Assembly: GCA_007844125.1 (NCBI GenBank)
Contig: CM017556.1
Location: 76,751,876 to 76,815,875 of the forward strand
Direction: 5' to 3'
Origin: Sinonovacula constricta
Taxonomy: Eukaryota; Mollusca; Bivalvia; Cardiida; Solecurtidae
DNA length: 64,000 nt
Shown: piece by piece, positions 24,801 through 36,600 of the stretch
Numbering within the stretch: position 1 is the stretch's first letter
Layout: each line of letters starts with the position of its first letter
The notes under the pieces: generated by a model
Databases searched by the model: none
Told to the model about the DNA's origin: nothing
The model's input: only the letters and a program-made list of their open reading frames with translations
Made by a program: the position numbers and the translations under genes

Positions 24801-27653
24801 ACTGCCTCTGGAGGAGGGTCATCCTCCGCTCTGCAGACTCTGTGTAACTTCTCACAGCATCCACTCCCATCACACAATGACCATACTGGAGTGATAGGTG
24901 GTTGCCAAGGTAACCCTTACCACTACCTACATCCACAATCTGGGGAAAGAAAGAAATCAGTTTGCTGTAACGATGATAATATATCTATTTTACATTACAA
25001 TTGTGACAGACAATTTTCTTCTCAATATCATTTGGGCATTTTGTCTTTCCTTTTCTATGACTATCCAGCTTAATTTCTTTTGAAATTGGCAAGGACCCAG
25101 ATCACTCTTCCAAATTGTAATGAAGGCCCTGTGCATTAAGAACAAGAAATTACACTGGAATAGACCTTAACCTTGAGGGTTGCACATGCAAATGGTTTGT
25201 AGGCTACAGCTAATGAGTATGTTAGTAAGATGATAAAGATGGATTTAATACCTGTAGAAATGACACTGTCATGGCTAAAACACTTACATATAGCATGAGT
25301 AGCCACATAAAAGGAACACAGATTAGCTCCAGTACATTACACAGTCAAGGAGGCATAGATGCAGTTCAGCACGGTGCAATGAATACTTGGGCATAGTTCA
25401 GCTCATGTACATGTCACATAAAGTCAGGGAAGCATGGACAAAGTTCTGCTCCTGTACATTACACAATGTCAATGAGGCAAAGACACAGTCCAGCTCCTGT
25501 ACATTACAGTGACAAGGAGGCATGGACACAGTTCACCTCCTGAACATTACAAAATGTCAAAAGGGTATGGATACAGTTCTGCTCCTGAACATTACAAAAT
25601 GTCAAAAGGGTATGGATACAGTTCACCTCCTGAACATTACAAAATGTCAAAAGGGTATGGACACAGTTCTGCTCCTGTACATTACACAATGTCAAGGAGG
25701 CAAAGACACAGTTCAGCTCCTGTACACTACACACATAGTCAAGGAAGCATGGACACATTTCAGTTCCTGTACATTAGATAGTGTCAAGGAGGCATGGACA
25801 CAGTTCAGCTCCTGTACATATCACAAGGGGTCAAGAAAGCTACAGTACTGTGTCTCTGGGTTAGCTCTGGTTTTTCAGGACAAAAGCTCACTCTGACATT
25901 TAACCAGCCATTCTTTTTTGCATGGGTGGACAAAAGCTCACTTTTTTAGAACAGGTTAACACAAACTCGGTATCTTTAGAGTGAGCAACTGCTCACCTGT
26001 TATTTTTCAAAAGCAGACAAAAGCTCACTTGGACTTTTGTGTTAATTATCTCAATATTTGGTGTTGCATTAGAGACAGTATCATTAAATACCATGCAAGT
26101 GAAAAAGTTTTCCTTAATTAACTTATGCTAGTAAAAGAATGAGGGTTTATCCTGTTATTCAGGATGAAAACATAAATACTTCTCTTTCAGTACACCACAT
26201 TACTTTTTTTTCAGAAATGAATGGATATATTAAGTATAAAACATATTTTGTTTTGCTCGATAGTAGATAGTTTTAATCAAGTGGTTTGCAACATAAATTG
26301 CAGACTGTGTTGAAACTTAAAATAATTTCAAGAGTGTCATTAGAATTAATAAATAAAGAGCACTGCTTCATACACTTCACACATTTACCTGTTATCTTTA
26401 CTTACATGATGCAGTAAAGACTTTAATAGTTACTCAGTTTTGTTTCTCTTTTGCCACTCTATCCTCTTGTGAAGTTATAAAAAATGTAAAATATCTTCTG
26501 TTGGCAAATCAGTTATTAAAGGTGCTATCGGACAGTTTGCCTATGTCTTATATATGTAACAATATCTGACCTCTTTTTGGGGGTATGTGTGCATAATTTC
26601 TTTAGAAAAACATCATAATTTAGTCTTTGACGATTTCCAGCAGTATCTCAATTTTGGGGCATTAAACCTCAATAATCAACACTTAAAATGTTCATTCTTT
26701 TCAAATCTATAAATAAGAACGAAAACAATTAAAACATTTCTTAACACTCAGAACCACAAATTCTTTTGAAAAAAAAACCCTGTTTAAATGCAACCATTAA
26801 TTTACAGTGACAATGTTTTTCCACATTTATTGTGATTCAACTAAGTGTTGCTTTAATGTTAAAAAGTTATTAAATGCAAACAGGATTCATGGTTTCCATG
26901 CCACTTTATCTGAACGGTTGAGAATTAAAACACATCAGTAGAAATTCTTCAATGTTACTAATGTATTTTAATTTGATGTTTATGTTATTCATAAAAGAAC
27001 AAATATACATGATGATGTCCACTAAGATGTAAAACTTGATGCTTACCAAATTAGTATGTGTTGCCCTGGCCAGCATAGAACATATGCTAGACATCTGCTG
27101 TACCTCGTGGCTTTTCTTCTGATTCATAAATTCCCCAATGAACACAGTACTTTTGTCAAAACTATCAACTATGTTCAAATCTGTGAGAAGAGTATCTGGG
27201 AGAATATACATACCCTGTCCTGCAAGTGTATGATCCCAGGCATCCCTAATAAACTTTCTGAGACAAAGTTGACTAGAATGACACTCTGAAGTTTTGAGGT
27301 TTGATTCTCCATTTGTTTCATTTCCTGAACAGGAAAGCTGGTCCTTCATGTGACATAGCTCATTTGATTTAATTTTAACCTTGGTTATAGGGGTGCAGTC
27401 TTCCACTGCAGCAGAAAAAGGAAGTGCTAATAATTCTTCATCTGACAAATTGATCAGTTCTTGTTGAATGTTTTTCTCTAAAAGAGTAGACCAGTGGTTA
27501 TCTATTATAAAGTTGGTTGCATGAGAGTTAGCCAGTTGGAGATATGGTTGGAGGAAGTTGACAGTAGATGCCAATGCTAGCTGGACCTCTTGTGTCTGTA
27601 GGCAGCGATGAGATGCAGTGGACATCCTGATTTGTGTAATGTAACACCAGTAT
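12853..27653 (-). CDS. METTL25: METTL25-like SAM-dependent methyltransferase, six exons
   Basis: Minus-strand exons: 27653-27047 (ATG at 27625), 24939-23832, 16394-16282, 14449-14288, 13908-13762 and 12936-12853 (TGA). All junctions are GT-AG and the phases agree (0, 1, 0, 0, 0), giving 730 residues; human METTL25 is near 600. Exon 1 has an N-terminal helical region and a KKSHEV motif near residue 180. Exon 2 opens with VDVGSGKGYLG (195-205), the SAM-binding motif I of methyltransferase-type Rossmann folds. LHTCGDL (509-515) and CCYHLL (537-542) follow. Exon 3 gives YGFPKSQFL, exon 5 LAPVIESLILLDR, exon 6 FDPVISPRCY. These are family signatures of METTL25/RRNAD1 proteins. Between motif I and LHTCGDL is a long variable insert. 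The substrate is not established by the sequence. The sister gene METTL25B is a less likely identity. Confidence 0.9.
14580..14920. repeat. Dispersed repeat in METTL25-like intron 3, copy 1
   Basis: Contains atgtaacaatatct, gcataatttct, aatttagtct and attcattctttccaaatct in this order. The same words in the same order occur at 26518-26730 in intron 1, so two copies of one old element lie within this gene. Confidence 0.45.
16816..16901 (-). repeat. LINE 3' terminus: (ATT)n tail and 10-bp stem-loop
   Basis: Plus-strand bases aggtgccttt and aaaggcacct form a perfect inverted repeat around a 15-base loop. On the element's 3' side lies a run of ATT triplets. Microsatellite-like 3' ends and terminal hairpins are typical of CR1/L2-type elements. 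Confidence 0.55.
19318..19343 (+). repeat. 26-base G run inside the LINE
   Basis: Uninterrupted G tract preceded by G-rich sequence from 19296. It breaks the endonuclease frame of the LINE. The exact length is likely to be uncertain in an assembly. Confidence 0.9.
20925..21262. repeat. Minisatellite, unit about 35-37 bp
   Basis: Roughly nine copies of a unit alternating aactgctggtcagatatat and agctgcaggtcagaatat. Some copies have a two-base-shorter form (ctgctagtagatat). It is in METTL25-like intron 2. Confidence 0.9.
21263..23770. repeat. Degenerate minisatellite complex, unit near 39 bp
   Basis: At 22090-22820 the unit is agcatagtgccagatatagct plus a variable piece, with a 39-bp period that keeps a 190-codon frame open on the minus strand. 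At 22830-23760 the unit is tcagtgtcagataaagatgtg plus a variable piece. At 21420-22060 more decayed relatives occur. The array stops about 60 bp from the donor of exon 2 of the METTL25-like gene. Confidence 0.85.
25310..25830. repeat. Minisatellite, unit about 45 bp, in METTL25-like intron 1
   Basis: The clearest copies (25505-25745) carry gtcaaaagggtatgga, cagttctgctcctg and acattacaaaat. Flanking copies are degraded. Because 45 is a multiple of three, both strands show short open frames; these are not genes. Confidence 0.85.
26518..26730. repeat. Dispersed repeat in METTL25-like intron 1, copy 2
   Basis: Second copy of the element at 14580-14920: atgtaacaatatct, gcataatttctt, aatttagtct and gttcattcttttcaaatct in the same order and orientation. 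Confidence 0.45.
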
Positions 27654-27840
27654 CTGAAAGAAATGACAATGGCTGATAAGAACAATCCAATAATGAACAT
27701 GAGCAGATTGTGACTGGTTATTTCTGTTTTCGATCATTTAGAAAATGTATTGTAGGTAAAATTCAAGGAAACAGTTTCTTATCTGTGATTACAGGACTTT
27801 TATGGTGATCATATTGTTAAAAATCTAACAAAACAAAAAT

Positions 27841-28940
27841 CAGGTTTGGGTTTTTTCCGGCAAAAACTAGTTTTTTCCTTGCCAGTGGCAAAAACTGGAA
27901 AAAAACGGCAAAAACTGGTAAAAACCGGCAAAAATGGCAAAAACCATGATAGGTGATATATCAGGGTTAAAAGTGAAAGACAAGGCTTTGGATAATTCTT
28001 GTTAAGTCAGTTTTATTTTTCAGACATCACTAATAGATAAATTCATTTTTACTAGTTTAATAATATAATTTAAATAACAACATTTTTAGAAGAAGGGAAC
28101 ACAGATCAATGCATTTTTATATACCTCTCATCAAAATTCTGTTTTCTATGATGCATAAAGTTTGCACATCCGAATTCAGAAAATCAAAAATGAAGAAGCA
28201 ACATAGGTCAAGTAACAGTGAGCACATTTTATCCCTACCCTGGCTTCATTTCTCATCAACACAATAAATTGAACACTTTTTTCTGGCTTTTCCATTCACA
28301 TTCTCTTCACATTAAATAGTACCACTTACATTTTGACAATTAACCCTTCACTCAATAGTAACTGATTTTGCACACATTTTCTCAGTACTCAAACTCTACT
28401 GAGCCTCTCAACATTCTGTAACAGAACACGAGCTTGCCTGCCTTTTCTATTCCAAGAAGGTTCCTGAGTTTTGCAATAATCTTTCCATCTTTTTCAAGTT
28501 TGTCCGAGACTGGATCCTTGTTCCTATCACCTCTGGATGACATAACTGTTCTGTATCTTTGTTTGACTATTTGAAATTAAGTTGTTGGGAATATGTTTAG
28601 TAACTGAATGAATACAATACAATGTATGAAGAATATATAATACAAGGGATGAGTAAAACTATGTGAAATCACTTTATGAGGGGGCTAAATGACAGATCTA
28701 CAATACACAGCCAATGTCTACTGCAAGGCATGTGCCCAAAGTGTGAACCAGTGTAAGAGATTAGTACCTTTGAGGCTTTGACCAGGTATATTCACACCTT
28801 TTCAAAGGGATTGTTGACATATTGAAACAAGTTCTTTCCATTTAACTTTTTTAGTTTTTGCCACTTAGTTTTTTCCTTGCCAGTTTTTTCCGTTTTTTTC
28901 CATGGTTATTTCCACCCTTGGCAAAAACTTGCCAACCCTG
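27841..28940. mobile_element. hAT-like MITE, 1100 bp
   Basis: Ends are caggtttggg on the left and gccaaccctg on the right, whose reverse complement is cagggttggc. The flanks are acaaaaat (27833-27840) and acaaaaaa (28941-28948), a 7/8-matching 8-bp target duplication. Subterminal ggcaaaaactgg-type repeats occur at both ends in inverted orientation. No transposase frame is visible inside. Confidence 0.75.
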
Positions 28941-29094
28941 ACAAAAAATATATTACATTAGATCTTAAGCAACAGTCAAACTATTTAAAGCCATACGAAT
29001 GCCCACAAAGGCCCACACCTTTATGACAATTTAAACAAGAGATGTTAGTAAAACATATGCGCAACCCTCATTACCTATGAATTAGTAACGCCAC

Positions 29095-29597
29095 AATAAC
29101 GATTCACCACATAACGATTTGCCACACTTATATAACGATTCACCACAGATGAATAATGAATAATAATGTTAATTATTGTATGAAAACTTTTGTGAATATT
29201 TATTATTTTTAACTAAAAAGTCACCAGTCTAAACAGACAAAGCAAACACAAGGACGTCTGTGGAGCCTGTGGAAGAATCTATGCGTCTATGTTGATTTTT
29301 TCATTCATGTTCACTTATTTCATTCACAAATTCATATCCTCTTATTACATTGTGATTATATTTAATTTATGCTGTGATGTTTGGTATTTTTAATTATTAT
29401 TAAACATTGAATAAAAATATTTACTAGAATGACATAGTTATTGTGTAACCCTCCCTATACAGATAAAAAAAATTAAGTGCCAATTAACAAGTACTTTCCG
29501 CATCAATATCATTTATCACACCTGCTGCCTATCATTTTACTACAGTGGCGAATCGTTATTCATCTGTGGCGAATCGTTATTGTGGCGAATCGTTAAT
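29095..29597. mobile_element. Inverted-repeat MITE with taacgattcgccac sub-repeats
   Basis: The left end (29095-29160) has three copies of ataacgattcaccac-like words and then agatgaat. The right end (29541-29597) has the reverse complement, gtggcgaatcgttatt, three times. The termini suggest a TA duplication but the exact ends are unsure. No coding frame inside. Confidence 0.65.
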
Positions 29598-30445
29598 ATA
29601 CCGTTCTTATAAGCATACATTATATGATCTTAAAAAATGTGCCGATTAAACTACCAGCATTTACAATGATAAAAAATGTCATATCAATTGATGTAAGACT
29701 ACAATAACATATTATTCGTACTATGTTTTTATATTTCAAACTTAATTTCTAACGCAAACTGGACTTAAAATTAATCTATCTGTACACGCGTGGAATAAGC
29801 GACAAAAAGCGGAAGTAGAAGAAACAACAAAAGGGGAGCTAACTGGGTTTTAAATTGATTTATAACTACTAATAGACCGACTTTAAGAGTGAGAGACGCG
29901 CTGAAAGCACTGTGTTATTATTGCTCAAGTCAGAAGTAAGATTTTTCCGACAATGACACCAGGTATAGATGACCTGCCAAACATGTATAATTTTTGGTGT
30001 TAGATGAAACACGCCTTCTGACCCCAGACCAAACATCTTTTCCTCAAATTACCAATTAAATCAATTATTGTTGCCTGAAAAGATCCCACGAAATGCTGTT
30101 TATTGTTGTTTTATATAACATCTGTGTGAAAGTGAATCATTTTAACCATTTTTAAATTAAGAAAACCTCGTGACCGTCTACTACTACATGTACAATCACG
30201 TTATATCATCAGCCGGGTAATGCGCCCTTCAACTTCAACTTAGTACTGCCAAAAGTCAATACTGACTACATAAGCTTGAGCCCTGGCGTTGATGTATATT
30301 TTTAGCAGATGTCCCAAACGTACTTAGATCAACATTTGGAAAGAATGAACATTTGGGGTGATTTTGTTTTTGGCAATGGGCAGACACAGATCCAGAAGGT
30401 GTGCTGGTGAAAGGCAGGGTGGGCACGGTGGGTGGGTATGTCACT

Positions 30446-30447
30446 AT

Positions 30448-30478
<31 letters not shown>

Positions 30479-30483
30479 GGGGG
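30446..30483 (+). repeat. (TG)n followed by a 22-base G run
   Basis: A short TG repeat is followed by G from 30462 to 30483. The complementary proline/histidine-rich frames seen here are artefacts. Confidence 0.9.
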
Positions 30484-31244
30484 TATTGGGGTCCTCTCTA
30501 AGAAAAAAAAAAGTTTTATCATTGTAAACGGCGCACTGTGATGCCTTTTCCAAAGCACATCAATGCAAAAAAAAAATAAAAAAAAAATAAATATCAACTA
30601 TTTTAATACTGATTATTTGTTTTGAGACGAACAAAAATTATATTTTAGGTCTTCAATCTCTGCAGTCCTGTGCAGTCTTTCTACCCAAACATTTTCTATG
30701 GGTTTCTTGCATAAAATAACCGGTAATAGTTTGATATCACCAAAACGATAATATCAGTGCCAAGTTAATATCAATCCTAGTTTGGCAAGTAACTAAGACA
30801 AAATTGTTGAACAGAAAGGGTGTCTGTAGCCTGGTTCTACCCATGATGTGCGCAATCGAGAGTGATTAATTGAAATAACATCTCCGAAACAAATTATAAA
30901 ATACTAGCTTTACACTTAATAGTATAAAGTAAATTCAGGACTACAGAATCTAGTGTGAAGTAGGGATAAATTATCGTTCCTTTACGCCTCATGGTGACTG
31001 CTTCATGGCATGAAAGAGATAAGTACCAGCGTACTCGTTTCCAAGGTTACAATGTGTTTCCTGTGAATTGTCATCGAAAGGGGGCACTGAGCACCTTGCT
31101 GCATTTGGTGTAGCTGAATGTTCATGTAAGCTCTCTGTAAAGCTAACCAAAAAGCGACCTTACCACAGCAATGTACTTGACTTGCGACCAGCAACCCTTA
31201 AGTTATTACATAATTATGCCCCTAGACAGGCCTCTTCCCTCGTG

Positions 31245-31720
31245 TCATCGGCGACACGCTGGAATGCTCAATGAAACTCGCGCATGAAGAGTCTGCTTGG
31301 CGGACTTTCTAGGTACCCTGATAAAATACGGGCACTAATTCGGTAAACGCCGTTCTATTTTATTTATATTTATTTTTATATTTATTTTGGGTGTCTGTAA
31401 CTGTCATGAAAACATGACAGAAACGAGAGTTGTTGGTTTATTTCCTTTTGTTATTGGCGACGCGCTGGAGCGCGACCCCTAAATATGGAATGCTCACTGA
31501 AAAAATCGCGATGCGCTAGCTGGAGCGCGACTCCCAAAATACGGAATGCTCTCAGAAATTTGCACATGTGCGAAGTCTGTTTTGCGGACTTTCGTGAATC
31601 TGATAAAATACGGATACCAATTCGGTAAACGGGGTTCTTTTTATCCTTTTTTTCTTATTTATTTTGATTTATTTTTATATTTATTTTTGTGAGCCTATAA
31701 CTTTCACACAAACATGGCAA
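31245..31720. repeat. Imperfect direct duplication of about 190 bp
   Basis: Two blocks (about 31245-31430 and 31450-31720) share ggcgacacgctgga/ggcgacgcgctgga, gcggacttt, tgataaaatacgg, aattcggtaaac, a T-rich run of tttatttttatatttatttt, and cataacttt/ctgtaactgtca. Part of the second block has a further short internal repeat of ctggagcgcgac. Confidence 0.65.
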
Positions 31721-32214
31721 TAAAGAAACAAAAAACAAACAAACAAAACAAAACACATACACAACAACAACAACAACACACGAACAAATTGTGGTTTATT
31801 TCTTTTTATCATTAAAACGTCTAAACATTGAACGTTACTATACATGGATCCTCAGTATACCCTTACATATTCATACTTAGATAAGAAACTAGGAATGCTT
31901 CTCGGTACGTCCGTCGATGTTTGGACTGCATGTTAACAAAGTGAGATATTAGCTTTTAGTTACTAGTCAAAAATAGCCTGTAATATGCTTCAAGTGTTCT
32001 TGTGAAAGAGGTTAAGGTTACGGAATTGGGATTGGGATTGGAGGGTTCAAAATTCAAACCCTACACGCGTAAAGTTTTCAAACAGACCTTATTCGGTTCG
32101 GATGATCATTGATCTAGTGCCCTATGTATGAGGCCAGGTAATTGGTGGGACCCCACCCCAACCCGTTTGAATCCGTTCCTGAATTGAGTATTGCCTAACA
32201 AGGTGTAGTGTTCA

Positions 32215-32340
32215 AACTCGGCTTTACTAAGACTAGAGTATGAGTTTAGGAAGGAATAACGCCTAAATTCTCATATTGTTACATGCTTTTCATATAGGCA
32301 AACTGTCGGATACCACCTTTAAAGGTCGAACATACATTAC
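32215..32340 (+). repeat. Dispersed repeat with aggcaaactgtcggatacca, copy 1
   Basis: Shares about 100 bp of ordered similarity with 53575-53700, best over ataggcaaac, tcggatacca and the preceding ctacatg/ttacatg. The open frames starting in both copies begin in the repeat and are not supported as genes. Confidence 0.5.
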
Positions 32341-32764
32341 TTTTAACGCGGGTTATGTGCACTACGACCATTCCAAGCTCGGTGACAGAATGAGAGATCG
32401 CTGCGAAAATGATGGCTGCCATATATGTTGTTTACATCCCACGTACTCCATTTCCCCGGATGCTGTATTATAAGGCGCTCTGGTTGGCGGTTAATTTATA
32501 AATTCGAAGTTCACTTAGTGTTGCGTCTTGTAACCTTTTGTAAGCCTAATCTGCTGAACATAGGTATGAACAAATAAGATGTATAAAACATAAATAATAT
32601 GTACTGCCACTGGTATTTCAACTGTATGGCTTTGTCTCATGTTAACGCAGTGAAGAACAAAATCCAACAGAAATGTTGAGCTTATTATCAAGAATTATTT
32701 AAGCTCTCTCTCTCTCTTTCTCTTGCGAACGCTGAAGCAAATATAAGGGTAGTTCCACGATTGG

Positions 32765-32900
32765 TTGGCCTGGTGTCAGGATAATCATAAATGTAAATGG
32801 GTGTGGTATTATGCCAGGTCTTCACGGCATGCTATTTACAGTGAAGGCATCACTATATCTGCTTCAAGTGGACACTATCTCCAGATAACTGAAATACTAT
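32765..32900 (+). repeat. Bivalve-type repeat (cctggtgtcaggataat), copy 1
   Basis: Matches 45015-45125 through ctggtgtc, tataatttgactgg/cataaatgtaaatggg, ccaggt, and agtggacat/agtggacac. I recall this word pattern as common in bivalve genomes. Confidence 0.5.
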
Positions 32901-33675
32901 TGGTTGACGATAAACCAAATAAACAAACAAATGTTAGTATTGAGCAAGGATATCATGGATTTAAATCGTATTTGAATGAATTTTGGCCCAAACTAAAATT
33001 CGTGCTTAAATCTCCGGGTTTCTTTTACTAGACGTTGCGGAACTATGCGGAAACACAACATTAATGAACCAGCCAACATGACACTACGGTACTTTGTTAT
33101 TCCTTCTTAAGTAAAAGTATCGGTCGCAAAATTTCTAACACTGAAGTTTGAAAGTTCGAAGTCAATATTTAATGGAAACCCCCGTTGAGTCTAAAATAGA
33201 ATTATACATGTATATACATTTCGTACTCAATAACAGATGTGGTAAATTGTGTTCGTTTTTTTTTTCTCTTGTGCCAGAACCTTGAGATTTTTAGGGTTTT
33301 ATGTATATTTAGCCATATCTAAGAAACACATGAAAAATGTACAAACTATGTTGTCCCTTTGAATTTATTAATTATTTTATTTTTTACTATGCAAGTTTCA
33401 AGCACAGAATACTATAGTGCACTCTGCGCTATGATTTCTTACACTAATCTTTTTTTTTTATTCTATTTATTAATTGGTTCATGCTGGACAGCTTGACTGT
33501 CTGTCTGGTACACAAACACACACACACACACACACAATCTCCCATGCAGAGTTGTCGTTCGTTCCTCTGAATGTATGAGCCGATGGTAGAGAGTGACACA
33601 CACACAAAAAACACACTGGTAAATTAATTAGAAAAACCCGTTAGCGACGACTTCCGCTTCCGATCGACCTTCAAA

Positions 33676-36600
33676 ATGGCATCTTGCAGGACCGCTGGGA
33701 TTTTGGTAAATGTTTAAGTGAATATTAAATATACATTATTGCTAAGTCAGATATTTTCTGCTAAATATATTTTAAAAAGATGAAATGTTACTTTCAATGA
33801 AGTAATTACTTGCGACGTATATGTTTCTGCTTCATAACTCCACCATGTTTTCAAGGACAGTATCATCACGCTGATAGATTGAGCGTTTAACCAGTCAACA
33901 CTATATCAACAGTCCCGTTTTCTTCCTCTGTTCAAAGGTTTTGTAGCTCTTACTGACGTTTAGCGACCTTTCGCATATCAGTCTGTTTCATGACTCATTA
34001 ATTCAAGCCATATGCACCTGGGAATATATAATGATTCATCTAACTCACGCTTCGCACCATAACGTCCGGCCCCTTAATATCTCGCCCCATATTAATAAAG
34101 ATATACCTTATATTTAATAATGACATGCCCCACTCAGTGACGATTTGCACCACATACATAAATGATTGGTATGATTGCAAAGGCTGGACATATTTAACAT
34201 AAAGCGTTAATAGTTGGAAAAATTACTATTTTTCTTAGATCTTAACATGTGTGATGTATGTTTAAACCAAGTTTTAAGCACAAAATGAAATTTTCATAGT
34301 TTTGTCCATTTTACCCATGACATGAAATGTATTTACAGGTCCGAAGTTTCTCAACTTCCTCAGGTGTCAGGGCCAAGGTTGTCGTAAGTATATTTTTTTA
34401 TTGAAAATAATGCTTTTATTGAATAGAACTAATTATATTCTATTTATTTTGTGAAATAATTAAGATTATATTATAATACATCTCCTTATTTTATTATTTT
34501 TTAAAACATTTAAAATGATGACAAACTGATGGACAGGACCTTTAAAACACATTGAATACTATCTCTTAAAGAAAGGCTTAAGAGAACAAAATATTTTTGT
34601 TCATAATAATTTCATGTGTTAGCCTATATGACAGGGTTGGGCGGTAAATACCACCCCCGGTATTTACCGGTGGTATTTACCGGCCTGGAAAATACTCCCA
34701 AAGTGGCAAATACTGGCAAATACTACTAAGATGAGGTTTTTTGCCTTAAAATACTACAGAAATCTCAATTTAGTTGACAGTTATTTATGTATAATCATAA
34801 TAATAATTCAATTACTCAGACATTTTATTTAAATATCATATCAGGTGATTATTATAAGCACATATGGTAAAAATAATTTTTAAATAACTGTCTTTTTTTA
34901 CTTAGAACCTAAAAAACAGCAGGTAAGAAATTAATGCAAATTCACCTGTGCACCTGGCTTTTGACATTTAACAAGCGAAGCCATATTGTCTAGGCAATTA
35001 AAACAACAGGTTTCAAACATGGGGCTGTAATAGCTAGGGGCATTAAAGACAACAGTAAAGTGTCATAAATTACCTAGACAATTTGTAAAATGATGACTTG
35101 GTTATTATTTATAATTACATTTTGAAGTTGTCCACATGCTGACTATAGGGGATATATATTGTATTGTATAAATTCCATGGATAGCAAATTCAACTGACCA
35201 TTATTTTCAGTACTTAAATATTTATTTATTATGAATATAGTGATAAAAGTGTAAAACTTAAGTATAAATAAAATGGCAATTGATGGGAAAACTTGAAATT
35301 ATCCATATGAATGAAGATAATAGGGAATACTGTATATATTCCAGACTGGTCAATTCAATCGCCCAGTATTTGCCGGTAAATACCGCCGGCATGGAAAATA
35401 CTCATATTTGCCAGCATTTTGCCAACCCTGCTATATGATCTTGTAGTGTGAATGTTTAAATGCTCAAAATAAGTAAAACATAATGTTTTTAACAAAATAT
35501 ATAACTAAAAACTTACTTTCACTTTTGTTGTCATAGTAGATCATAGCCGATATTTTCATCGGTCACTTCTGTTTAACATGTCGAAAGTATCAGGGGTGTG
35601 ATTTTTCCGCGGAAATCAGATTTGGGTCTGCCAAGGACCATTTCTGCAATTCGCGTAAATTCGAGAAGAAAATTGTAGAGGGGGGAGGAAGCGGGCCCTG
35701 CAGAATCGGTTGAAGTTCCTCAGTTGCGAAACAAGCGACCGACTAGATGACGGAATTCCCCTGGGAACACTGATTGGCGTAGACAAAAATACGATTCAAC
35801 TTACCAAGCTGAAGGATTTGTAATGTGCAATTTCATTGGTTGTTACCCAACTGTTCATCCAACAAAATCTGTCTTGGCGGCAACAAGCGAAAGTCGAGAG
35901 GACAGAATTATCCAAGCAACACTGATGGGGTAGACAACCAATCTGAACACCTCGGATAATTCACGAATCATCCCGAGGATGGAATAAGCCAGGGAGTTCC
36001 GACTGGTAGACACGATTAAACTTAAGATTTGTAATGTGCGTTTACATTAGTTGTTACCTGACTGCTTATCCAATCAGAAAAGCCGTAGCTCAGCGATAAT
36101 GCATCCGGTTAAGTTTTGATGGTGACTGTTTACAACTAGACAATTAAAAAGTCACAGGTTATTGAACATCACAGATTATTGAACATACAGACGATTCTCA
36201 CTTGGCGAGAGATGTGGATGTGGAAAATGTAAAAACAAATGCGGATGGGAATGGTTAGAATGTTTAATTGATCTTGATGGTATTTGTGTAGCTCTGTCCC
36301 AACTTATTAGAAAGATCGACAGTCCAGGAAAGTAGGTGTAATCTTTGTTAGAAAACCATAATGTATGCATCTCAAGGACGTTTTGCTCTAGTTAGGTTCT
36401 ATAGTAAAATACTTTAGTGAAATGAAACTTTTGTGGAATTAAGAATTTCCGAAATCCAAAAAATACATGCATCTTCTTTGTTGGTGTGCTTGGCCTTTGC
36501 TAGTCATCTCGTCAGTCACATTGTTGTATTTGTATTATGACTTCACTTAATACATATCCATGTAAATATGCTGGATTGTTTAGAGAAATGCTTATATTTT

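Larger units (their letters stand above)
29598..33640. other. Intergenic DNA between METTL25-like and ATP5PO
   Basis: The two genes point away from each other. Apart from the repeats listed, short CT (32704-32722), CA (33510-33535) and CAA (31758-31778) tracts occur. No exon is supported. A first METTL25 exon may lie here, because exon 27653-27047 begins at a 3' splice site (TTTCTTTCAG). Confidence 0.4.

Noticed and set aside
27653..33676. Shared bidirectional promoter for METTL25-like and ATP5PO
   Set aside because: The visible starts are about 6 kb apart with two transposons between them.
34050..34150. Possible further MITE related to 29095 (accataacg, gacgatttgcacc)
   Set aside because: Only short words match and no inverted ends could be placed.
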